Origin: CAWBYL01 sp963793025
Lineage (GTDB): Bacteria > Actinomycetota > Acidimicrobiia > Acidimicrobiales > Acidimicrobilacustridaceae
NCBI GenBank assembly: GCA_963793025.1
Contig: CAWBYL010000001.1
Location: forward strand, 124,001-188,000
DNA: 64,000 nucleotides
Direction of reading: 5' to 3'
This document shows positions 57,381 through 64,000 of the stretch, piece after piece (the first letter of the stretch is position 1; each line of letters starts with the position of its first letter). The notes below the pieces were generated by a model, which was not told the origin of the DNA, searched no databases, and was given only the letters and a program-made list of their open reading frames with translations. The translations under genes were made by a program, and so were the position numbers.

Positions 57381-57899
57381 ATGAAACTGAAGAACAGGAA
57401 GATCGTCGGTGCCGCGATGCTGGTCGGAGCCGTCGCCGTGCCCGCAGGAGTGGCTGCGGCGGCCGCCACGAGCAGCCGCTCGAGCGGACCGGACCAGACC
57501 TACGGCGTGGCCAACCCGTTTGCCGACGCGGCGGCGACGGTGCACGTCGTGGCCAACGCCGCGGGCGGCTCGACGGTCACCTTGCACGTGGACGGGGTGG
57601 TGGCGACGAAGAACCAGACGTTCGGAGCCCACGTCCACACCGCTCCGTGCGGCAGCGACCCGCTGGCGTCAGGGGGCCACTACCAGCACAGCACCGACCC
57701 CGCCGTGCCTCTGGAGCAGCGCGAGGTGTGGCTGGACGTCAAGGTCAACGGGGGCGGCAACGGTCAGTCGGTCGCCCATCGACCGTGGGCCGTCGACCAG
57801 TCGACGCTGAGATCGGTGGTGATCCATGCCCAGCCGACGGCCAGCACCGGGGCGGCCGGGGCCCGGCTGGCGTGCATCGACCTCGACGGCGGCGGCTGA
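57381..57899 (+). CDS. secreted Cu-SOD-like protein
   Basis: A 172-residue protein with a signal peptide (KLKNRKIVGAAMLVGAVAVPAGVAAAA, cleavage near 28) and a domain resembling Cu,Zn superoxide dismutase: AHVHT (H84, H86) and CGSDPLASGGH (C90, H100) and VVIHAQPT (H149), with C165 as disulfide partner. The zinc loop Asp and its His are not evident, so it may be a Cu-only or inactive form. Similar proteins occur in other actinobacteria. Start ATG at 57381 has GGAGGAGGG just upstream. Divergent from the ECF sigma gene. Confidence 0.75.
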   Translation: MKLKNRKIVGAAMLVGAVAVPAGVAAAAATSSRSSGPDQTYGVANPFADAAATVHVVANAAGGSTVTLHVDGVVATKNQTFGAHVHTAPCGSDPLASGGHYQHSTDPAVPLEQREVWLDVKVNGGGNGQSVAHRPWAVDQSTLRSVVIHAQPTASTGAAGARLACIDLDGGG

Positions 57900-57945
57900 C
57901 CACGCAACACGTCCGGGTGGGTGGGTCTGAGCCGGCCCACCCGGA

Positions 57946-59187
57946 TCAGTCGTCGAGCCCTTCGAGCAGGTGGCCCATCTTCTCCCGCTTCGTGCGCAGG
58001 TACTCGATGTTCTCGGGGTTGGGGACCGACTCGAGCGGCACCCGCTCCACGATGTCGAGGCCGAAGCCCTCGAGGCCGCCGTACTTCGACGGGTTGTTCG
58101 TCATGTAGCGCATGGTGGTGATGCCGAGGTCGACGAGGATCTGGGCGCCGATGCCGTACTCGCGGCTGTCGACCGGGAGGCCGAGGGCGACGTTGGCCTC
58201 CACGGTGTCGGCCCCCTCGTCCTGGAGCGAGTAGGCCCGGATCTTGTGGCCGATGCCGATGCCGCGGCCCTCGTGGCCCCGCAGGTACACGACCACGCCG
58301 AGGCCCTCGCCGGCGATGCGGGCCATGGCCTCGTCGAGCTGGATGCCACAGTCGCAGCGCAGCGATCCGAACACGTCACCGGTGAGGCACTCGGAGTGCA
58401 CCCGCACGAGCACGTTGTCCTCGCCCTGGACCGCACCCTTGACCATGGCGATGTGCTGCTCGCCGTCGAGGACCGACTCGTAGACGTAGCAGGTGAAGTC
58501 GCCCCAGTCCGTGGGGATGCGCGCTTCGGCGATCCGCTTCACCAGCTTCTCGTTCTGGCGGCGGTAGCGGATGAGCTCGGCGATCGAGATGAGGAGCAGG
58601 TCGTGCTCCTCGCAGAACTTCACCAGGTCCGGGACACGAGCCATGGACCCGTCGTCGTTGACGATCTCGCAGAGCACACCCGACGGGTAGAGCCCGGCCA
58701 TGCGGGCCAGGTCGACGCTGGCCTCGGTGTGCCCGGCCCGCTTCAGCACGCCGCCCTCGGCGTAGCGCAGGGGGAAGATGTGGCCCGGGCGGGCCAGATC
58801 GCCGGGACGGGTGGCGGGATCGATGAGGGCCTGGATCGTGGTGGCCCGGTCGGCGGCCGAGATGCCGGTGGAGGTGCCGTGGCGATAGTCGACGCTGTAG
58901 GTGAACGCCGTGCGCTGGGCCTCGGTGTTGTCGCGGACCATGAGGGGGACGTCGAGCTCGTCGAGGCGCTCGCCCATCAGCGGGGTGCAGATGACGCCGG
59001 AGGTGTGGCGCACGAAGAAGGCGATCTTCTCGGCGGTGGCCGACTCGGCGGCCATGATCAGGTCGCCCTCGTTCTCGCGGTCCTCGTCGTCGACCACGAC
59101 GACGATCTCGCCCCGACCGATGGCCGCGACCGCCTCGGGGATGGTGGCGAAGTGCTCGGCATACTCCGAGCGCGCGGGCTGGTTCAT
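57946..59187 (-). CDS. ribBA: bifunctional DHBP synthase / GTP cyclohydrolase II
   Basis: Two riboflavin enzymes in one 413-residue chain. The N-domain (about 10-205) has VVVDDEDRENEGDLIMAAE and TSGVICTPL of 3,4-dihydroxy-2-butanone-4-phosphate synthase; the C-domain (about 210-413) has the zinc Cys set of GTP cyclohydrolase II, SECLTGDVFGSLRCDCG, plus YLRGHEGRGIGIGHK. Both active sites look intact. The ATG overlaps the ribE stop by one base. Confidence 0.96.
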   Translation of the reverse strand: MNQPARSEYAEHFATIPEAVAAIGRGEIVVVVDDEDRENEGDLIMAAESATAEKIAFFVRHTSGVICTPLMGERLDELDVPLMVRDNTEAQRTAFTYSVDYRHGTSTGISAADRATTIQALIDPATRPGDLARPGHIFPLRYAEGGVLKRAGHTEASVDLARMAGLYPSGVLCEIVNDDGSMARVPDLVKFCEEHDLLLISIAELIRYRRQNEKLVKRIAEARIPTDWGDFTCYVYESVLDGEQHIAMVKGAVQGEDNVLVRVHSECLTGDVFGSLRCDCGIQLDEAMARIAGEGLGVVVYLRGHEGRGIGIGHKIRAYSLQDEGADTVEANVALGLPVDSREYGIGAQILVDLGITTMRYMTNNPSKYGGLEGFGLDIVERVPLESVPNPENIEYLRTKREKMGHLLEGLDD

Positions 59188-59807
59188 CAGGCCTCCTCGG
59201 GCCGGGTGGGGGCGTCGCCTCGCGCGGCGACGGCCGAGAGCTGGCCCTCGAGGAGCCGCTCGGCGTACTTGGCGATCACGTCGACCTCGAGGTTGACGAG
59301 GGCGCCGGGGCCCTTGGCCCCGAGGGTGGTGACCGCGGCGGTGTGGGGGATGACGGCCACGGTGAAGCCGTCGTCGAGGGGCTCGACGACCGTGAGCGAG
59401 ATGCCGTCGACCGTGATCGAGCCCTTCTCGACGACGTAGCGGAGAAGATCGGCCGGCATGCGCACCCGCAGGTCGGGCACGCCGTCCACGATCTCGCCCA
59501 CGGCGTCCACGTGGCCCTGCACGAGGTGACCGCCGAGGCGGTCCTCCAACCGGACGGGGCGCTCCAGGTTCACCGGGTCACCGGGCCGCAGCGAGCCCAG
59601 GTTCGTGCGCCGGAAGGTCTCGTCGCTCACGTCGGCGTCCCACCAGCCGGCGTCGGCGTCGAAGGCGACGACGGTCAGGCAGCACCCGTTGACGGCGGTG
59701 GAGTCACCGATGCCGGCGCCCTCCAGCACCGTGTGGGCGGCGATGCGCAACCGGGAGCCGTCGCGTTCGGCGACCGACCCGAGCTCCTCGACGATGCCGG
59801 TGAACAT
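59187..59807 (-). CDS. ribE: riboflavin synthase, alpha chain
   Basis: Dismutates two lumazines to riboflavin. The 206 residues form two similar lumazine-binding repeats: MFTGIVEELGSV...NGCCLTVV and GHLVQGHVDAVG...VDGISLTVV, ending with a short helix. Start ATG at 59805-59807 (the frame runs on upstream but through ribD antisense). It lies 1 bp from the ribD stop. Confidence 0.95.
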   Translation of the reverse strand: MFTGIVEELGSVAERDGSRLRIAAHTVLEGAGIGDSTAVNGCCLTVVAFDADAGWWDADVSDETFRRTNLGSLRPGDPVNLERPVRLEDRLGGHLVQGHVDAVGEIVDGVPDLRVRMPADLLRYVVEKGSITVDGISLTVVEPLDDGFTVAVIPHTAAVTTLGAKGPGALVNLEVDVIAKYAERLLEGQLSAVAARGDAPTRPEEA

Positions 59808-59808
59808 G

Positions 59809-60834
59809 TCAGCTTCCCTCCAGATCCAGACGGAGATCGTCGCCCAGGCGCCGCACGTCCACAATTCGACCCCGCCACACGGCATCGAGGGTGGGGGCAC
59901 CGGGACCGGCGAACAGGGCCCGGCCGTCGTCCCCACCGAGGAGCGCCGGAGCGAGGTAGAGCACGTAGCGGTCGACCAGGCCTCCGGCGTGGAAGGCGTG
60001 GGCCACCCCAGCGCCGCCCTCGACCATCACCTGGAGCACACCGCGGGCGCCGAGGTCGTCGAGGACGTCCCCGAGGGGACCGGCCATCTCGAGGCACGGT
60101 TGCACGGCGGCCCCGGCCGGCGCCCGTCCGAGCACCACGCGGAGGGGCTCGGTGTCGTCGGCGCCCCGCTCGTCCTCGGGCAGGCGGACGGTGAGGGCGG
60201 GGTCATCGGCCCGCACGGTGCCGGCCCCGACGAGGACCGCGTCGCTGTCGGCCCGCAGCCGGTGGGCGTCGAGGCGGGCATCGGTGCCGGTGATCCACTG
60301 CGACGTGCCGTCGGGGGCCGCGGTGCGGCCGTCCAGCGACGACGCCAGCTTGAGCACGACGTAGGGCCGGCCGGTGCGCCGATGGCAGAGGTAGGGAGCC
60401 AACTGGGCCTCCACCTCGTCGGCGGCCACGCCGAGCTCGACGGTGATCCCGGCGGCCCGGAGCCGGGCGACCCCCTCGCCGGCCACCCGGGGGTCGGGGT
60501 CGGTGACCCCGACGACGACGCGGGCCACGCCGGCGGCGATCACCGCTTCGGCGCACGGCGGGGTGGCTCCATGGTGGGAGCACGGCTCGAGGGTGACGTA
60601 CAGCGTCGCGCCCATGGCCTCAGTGCCGGCGGCGGCGAGGGCCACGACCTCGGCGTGAGGCCCGGTGCGCCCGTCGGTGGCGCCGGCGAAGCCGACGTGC
60701 TCGACCTGACCGGCGGGCACGACGACCGCTCCGACCCACGGTCGGGGGGCCACACGGCGACGGGCGGTGGCGGCCACCGCCATGGCCTGACCCATGCGGG
60801 CCAGATCAGACGGGGCGGAGGGGGCGGAGGTCAT
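59809..60834 (-). CDS. ribD: bifunctional deaminase/reductase RibD
   Basis: Deaminates and reduces the GTP-derived pyrimidine in riboflavin synthesis. The 341 residues have the zinc deaminase site GPHAEVVAL with PCSHHGATPPCAEAV (about 58-95), then a reductase domain (about 148-341) starting PYVVLKLASSLDGRTAAPDGTSQWITG. Normal length. First rib gene of the cluster, 109 bp after mogA. I see no FMN riboswitch in that gap, which is only 109 bp and lacks the RFN conserved blocks. Confidence 0.95.
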   Translation of the reverse strand: MTSAPSAPSDLARMGQAMAVAATARRRVAPRPWVGAVVVPAGQVEHVGFAGATDGRTGPHAEVVALAAAGTEAMGATLYVTLEPCSHHGATPPCAEAVIAAGVARVVVGVTDPDPRVAGEGVARLRAAGITVELGVAADEVEAQLAPYLCHRRTGRPYVVLKLASSLDGRTAAPDGTSQWITGTDARLDAHRLRADSDAVLVGAGTVRADDPALTVRLPEDERGADDTEPLRVVLGRAPAGAAVQPCLEMAGPLGDVLDDLGARGVLQVMVEGGAGVAHAFHAGGLVDRYVLYLAPALLGGDDGRALFAGPGAPTLDAVWRGRIVDVRRLGDDLRLDLEGS

Positions 60835-60943
60835 GGTGAGGGTGAGGGGAGACCCACCGAGACCCAGCGAGCTCCCCGTCCGGGACCACCGATTCTGGCG
60901 GTCGCGTCGGGGAACGATCGTAGCGGGCTGCGACCGGTACGAG

Positions 60944-61435
60944 TCAGTCCCCGGCGAGGAGCCGGATGGCGTGGGGCACCACGTCGATGACGGCCTCGAG
61001 GCACTCGACGGCCCCGGACGTCGAGCCCGGCGTGTTCAACACCACCGTCGACCGCCGGGTACCGGCCACCCCCCGGGAGAGGCGGCCGAGCGGGTTCACC
61101 AGGCGCATGGCCTCGGCCAGACCGGGGGCCTCCCGGTCGAGCACCACCCGGGTGCCCTCCGGGGTGAGGTCGCGCGGCCCGAAACCGGTGCCGCCGGTGG
61201 TGACCACCACGCCGGTGAAGTCCTCGGCCATCTCGACGATCGCCTCCCCCACCGTGTCCCGACCGTCGGCGACGACCCGGTGCTCCACGACCGCGAAGCC
61301 CTCCGCCCCGAGCCGTTCCACCAGGGCCCGGCCGGATCGGTCGTCACGCACCCCGGCGGCCACCCCGTCGGACACGGTGAGGACCTTGGCCTCGAGACCG
61401 GAGGCGGGGGTGGTGGTGGCGGCGTGGTCGGTCAT
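60944..61435 (-). CDS. MogA/MoaB-family molybdopterin adenylyltransferase
   Basis: A 163-residue protein of molybdenum cofactor synthesis. TVSDGVAAGVRDDRSGRAL and TTGGTGFGPRDLTPEGTRV are the family's nucleotide-binding motifs. It can be MogA or MoaB; no other moa/moe gene is nearby. ATG at 61433-61435 overlaps the rsmB stop (ATGA), so it is translated after rsmB. Confidence 0.9.
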   Translation of the reverse strand: MTDHAATTTPASGLEAKVLTVSDGVAAGVRDDRSGRALVERLGAEGFAVVEHRVVADGRDTVGEAIVEMAEDFTGVVVTTGGTGFGPRDLTPEGTRVVLDREAPGLAEAMRLVNPLGRLSRGVAGTRRSTVVLNTPGSTSGAVECLEAVIDVVPHAIRLLAGD

Positions 61436-62655
61436 GACGCAGAGTCTGCCTCGGAGCCGTCGCCACCCACACGAAGCCGCAGGAGGTACATGCCGTCGGT
61501 GCCGGCGACCTGGGGCAGGAGCAGGGCGCCCCGCCCGAGACGTCGCCACGGGTCCGGGGGAGGATCGAGAGCGACCAGGGCGGGATGGCGCCGGGCGAGC
61601 CAGTGGTCGATGCCGACGGACTCGGCGGCGGTGAGGGTGCAGACGCTGTAGACCAGTTCGCCACCCGGGCGGACGAGTGGCACCAAGGCGTCCAGCAGCC
61701 GTTGTTGCAGGTCCACCAGCGACTCCACGTCGTCCGGCCCGATCCGCCAGCGGGCGTCGGGCCGACGGCGCAGCGCCCCGAGACCCGAGCAGGGCGCGTC
61801 GAGCAGCACCTTGTCGAAGACGGCGGGCCGAAACGGTGGGCGGGTGCCGTCGGCGGCGAGAAGTGACAGACGCTCGCCCCCGGCGCCGAGGCGGGCGACG
61901 TTGCCGGCCATGAGACCGACCCGGCCCGGCCGGCCGTCGGCCGCCACCACCCGGGCACCGAGGGCGGCGAGGGCGGTGGCCTTGCCACCCGGGGCGGCAC
62001 AGGCGTCGAGCACGAGATCGTCGGGACCGGCGGCGACGGCCTCGGCCACCCACTGCGACGCCTGGTCCTGGATGTAGCCGTCGTCGCGAGCGGTCACGCT
62101 GGCCGCCTCGTTCATGGCCGCCATGGCCGCCACCGCGTCCTCCTGGCCCAGGTCAGCGACGAGACGATCGACGATCCAGTCGGGCTGGCTGAGCCGGACG
62201 CCGTCGCTCGGCCAGGTGACCGGCAACGACCCCGCAACCTTGCGGAGCACGGCATTGCAGAGTCCCTTGAGCTTGGGCGGCGCCGACTCCACCGTGGCCC
62301 CCACCGCAGCATGGGCCGGGGTACCGAGGAAGGCCAGCTGGAAGGCCCCGAGCCGGAGCCAGGCCCGGGCGGTGGGATCGATGCGCTCGGGGTCGGGCAG
62401 GAAGCGATCGACCAGCCAGTCACAGGCCCGGCGCTGGCGGGTGACGCCATAGACCAGCTCGGTGACGAAGCCGCGGTCGCGGGTCTCGAGCGAGCTGCGG
62501 TCGAGGAGACCGGGCAGCGTGAGGTTGGCGTAGGCGCCGGTGGTGTCGATGCGCACGAGGGCCTCGACGGCGAGGCGGCGGGCCGCCACCCCGGGCGCGT
62601 CGGAGGCGACCCGACGGGCGCCGGAGGTCCGGTTGCGGCCGGAGGGGCCGCTCAC
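61432..62655 (-). CDS. rsmB: 16S rRNA m5C methyltransferase RsmB (Fmu)
   Basis: Methylates C967 of 16S rRNA in E. coli numbering. The 407 residues have an N-terminal NusB-like RNA-binding domain (about 25-160) and a class I SAM domain with DACAAPGGKAT, the catalytic Cys in DAPCSGLGALRRRPD and the second in VYSVCTL. Start is GTG at 62653-62655, overlapping the fmt stop, since sequence further upstream is fmt in another frame. The fmt-rsmB pairing is widespread. Confidence 0.95.
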   Translation of the reverse strand: MSGPSGRNRTSGARRVASDAPGVAARRLAVEALVRIDTTGAYANLTLPGLLDRSSLETRDRGFVTELVYGVTRQRRACDWLVDRFLPDPERIDPTARAWLRLGAFQLAFLGTPAHAAVGATVESAPPKLKGLCNAVLRKVAGSLPVTWPSDGVRLSQPDWIVDRLVADLGQEDAVAAMAAMNEAASVTARDDGYIQDQASQWVAEAVAAGPDDLVLDACAAPGGKATALAALGARVVAADGRPGRVGLMAGNVARLGAGGERLSLLAADGTRPPFRPAVFDKVLLDAPCSGLGALRRRPDARWRIGPDDVESLVDLQQRLLDALVPLVRPGGELVYSVCTLTAAESVGIDHWLARRHPALVALDPPPDPWRRLGRGALLLPQVAGTDGMYLLRLRVGGDGSEADSAS

Positions 62656-63581
62656 TGGCCGAGCCGCTCGCCGGCGGTCGGACGGTTTCCGTTGCGCCAG
62701 GCCTCGGCGGGCTGTCGGGCCTTGCCCTCGGGCTGGACCTCGACCAGCTCCACCGAACCGGAGGCGGTGCCCACGACGAGATCGTCGAGGACGCCGGCCG
62801 GAGGGCCTGTGGTGGCGTCGACGTCGGGCCGCAGGCGCGCCGCCCACACCTTGAGGCGGCGGCCCCGGAAGGTGGTCCAGGCCCCGCCGAGACGGACCAG
62901 GCGATCGATCTCGACGGCCGAGCGGGTCCAGTCCAGCTCCAGCTCGGCGGGGTCGATCTTGGCCGCATGGGTGACCTCGCCCGTCTGTTCGGTGGGCGCC
63001 GGCAAGCCCTGCTGCAGCGCGTTGACCAACATGTCCGAACCCATGTCGACCAGGCGGCCCCGCAGGGACTCGAGGGTGTCATCGGCCGCGATCGGCGTCT
63101 CCTCCACGGCGTACACGGCTCCGGTGTCGAGCCCTTCGGCGACCTCCATCAGACACACCCCCGTGCGCTCGTCGCCGGCCAGGAGGGCTCGTTCGACCGG
63201 GGCCGCGCCCCGCCACCGGGGCAGGAGCGAGAAGTGCAGGTTCACCATGGCGACCTGCTCGAGGATCCTTCGGGGGATGATCCGGCCGTAGGCCACCACC
63301 ACGCCGAGATCGACCTCCGCGGCGAGCACGGCGTCCAGGTCGTGGGCCACCGGAATCCCCATCGCGACGGCAGCCGCCTTCACCGGGCTGGGGGTGAGAC
63401 CACCGCCCCGTCCCCGCTTGGCGTCGGGACGGGTCACCACCACCGCGATGTCAGCGCCGGACGCATGCAGTGCTCGCAAGGGCGGGACGGCCACCTCGGG
63501 AGTGCCCAGATAGGCCAGGCGCCGGGGTCGACTCGGGGCCGCGGCCAGCGGAGGAGGGCCGGCCTGCTCGGATTCGGGCAA
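62652..63581 (-). CDS. fmt: methionyl-tRNA formyltransferase
   Basis: Formylates initiator Met-tRNA. The 309 residues have an N-terminal formyltransferase domain with NLHFSLLPRWRGAAPVERAL, holding the Asn/His active site, and a C-terminal tRNA-binding OB domain (about 200-309). Start is TTG at 63579-63581, 8 bp after the def stop; no ATG or GTG is nearby in frame. Confidence 0.94.
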   Translation of the reverse strand: MPESEQAGPPPLAAAPSRPRRLAYLGTPEVAVPPLRALHASGADIAVVVTRPDAKRGRGGGLTPSPVKAAAVAMGIPVAHDLDAVLAAEVDLGVVVAYGRIIPRRILEQVAMVNLHFSLLPRWRGAAPVERALLAGDERTGVCLMEVAEGLDTGAVYAVEETPIAADDTLESLRGRLVDMGSDMLVNALQQGLPAPTEQTGEVTHAAKIDPAELELDWTRSAVEIDRLVRLGGAWTTFRGRRLKVWAARLRPDVDATTGPPAGVLDDLVVGTASGSVELVEVQPEGKARQPAEAWRNGNRPTAGERLGQ

Positions 63582-63588
63582 GGCGCGC

Positions 63589-64000
63589 TCAGCCCAGGCG
63601 GAGGCGGCCGGCAGCGACCTCGGGCTCGGCCGGGGTCACGCCCCGCATCCGCAGCTCGCGCAGCGCGGCGCGGGCCTCTTGGCGCTGCTCGGCGGTGAGG
63701 TGCTCGACGAGCAGGACGCCCTCGAGGTGGTCGATCTCGTGCTGGAAGACCCGGGCGGCGTAGTCGTCGAGCTCCAGGTGCAGCTCGTTGCCGTCCAGGT
63801 CGAAGCCGGTCACGTGGATCTCGGCGGGCCGCACGATCTCCCAGTTCAGTCCGGGCACCGACAGGCACCCCTCGGTGAACTCCGCCTCGCCCCGGCTCTC
63901 CACGATGTACGGGTTCACGATCACCCCGGGAGCGTCGTCGTAGTCGTAGACGAAGAAGCGCTGCTGGACGCCGATCTGGGGGGCGGCCAGGCCGACGCCG
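63589..64000 (-). CDS. def: peptide deformylase, N-terminus outside window
   Basis: Removes the formyl group from nascent proteins. The visible ~137 residues show motif 1 GVGLAAPQ (at the window edge), motif 2 EGCLSVPG (metal Cys) and motif 3 QHEIDHLEG (two metal His, catalytic Glu). The start lies beyond 64000. It is followed by fmt at 8 bp, the standard pairing. Confidence 0.95.
   Translation of the reverse strand, partial: GVGLAAPQIGVQQRFFVYDYDDAPGVIVNPYIVESRGEAEFTEGCLSVPGLNWEIVRPAEIHVTGFDLDGNELHLELDDYAARVFQHEIDHLEGVLLVEHLTAEQRQEARAALRELRMRGVTPAEPEVAAGRLRLG

Noticed and set aside
60835..60943. FMN riboswitch before ribD
   Set aside because: The 109-bp gap lacks the conserved RFN blocks and is too short for the whole element plus expression platform.

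Overview
The window is high-GC, densely packed actinobacterial chromosome. Gene order and protein types fit a member of Actinomycetota, and Acidimicrobiia is my best guess from style (class I aldolase, KorAB, many GTG/TTG starts, apparent leaderless promoters); this is inference, not a database result. Read right to left, most minus-strand genes follow an order I know from Mycobacterium tuberculosis: infC-rpmI-rplT-rRNA methylase-pheS-pheT-argCJBDFRGH-mpg-tyrS-TPR protein-HAD phosphatase-tlyA-nadK-recN-pyrG-Nudix-xerD, and in a second block def-fmt-rsmB-(mogA)-ribD-ribE-ribBA-ribH-hisG. It is a housekeeping backbone with a few insertions.

Layout. 1-6.4 kb: thioredoxin (cut), Bax-inhibitor-like and AI-2E-family membrane proteins, a beta-carbonic anhydrase with a PrmC-like methyltransferase, FtsEX, an HD protein and a DksA/TraR-like protein. 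6.4-13.9 kb: the coupled operon HAD-tlyA-nadK-recN-pyrG-Nudix-xerD. 14-20.2 kb: DUF1015 protein, 2-oxoacid:ferredoxin oxidoreductase KorAB, class I fructose-bisphosphate aldolase and an SSB-like protein. 20.3-22.1 kb: a TPR protein with a very long Ser/Arg/Gly-rich disordered N-terminus. 22.1-27.8 kb: a complete minus-strand 16S-23S-5S operon with two readable tandem promoters, a boxA-like element, a long 23S processing stem and an intrinsic terminator; there is no tRNA in the spacers. 27.8-31.1 kb: tyrS, a small membrane protein, a Nudix hydrolase and 3-methyladenine glycosylase. 31.1-39.6 kb: the whole arginine pathway as one operon behind an ARG box lying on the -35 element of an apparently leaderless promoter. 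39.7-45.5 kb: pheST, rRNA methylase, rplT, rpmI and infC, the last apparently starting at AUA. 45.8-50 kb: a DUF1844-like protein, an ECF sigma factor coupled to a membrane-anchored sensor-like gene broken by TAG, and an HNH endonuclease broken by two frameshifts. 50-64 kb: hisG, a VIT-family transporter, ribH, then a roughly 5.5-kb sigma/anti-sigma/ABC-transporter island with a divergent Cu-SOD-like secreted protein, then ribBA, ribE, ribD, mogA, rsmB, fmt and def (cut).

The least familiar part is the island at 52.4-57.9 kb. An ECF sigma factor, a zinc-finger membrane anti-sigma candidate, an ABC ATPase, a large permease with an extracytoplasmic tail and a second membrane protein are tightly coupled and separate ribH from the rest of the riboflavin genes. 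Next to it, on the opposite strand, is a secreted SOD-like protein with a perfect palindrome in the shared upstream region.

Caution: four frame disruptions (rRNA methylase, HNH gene twice, ABC ATPase) are all repaired by removing one base, and a fifth gene has a single in-frame TAG. Assembly errors are a serious alternative to real gene decay, so conclusions about broken genes need read-level confirmation.
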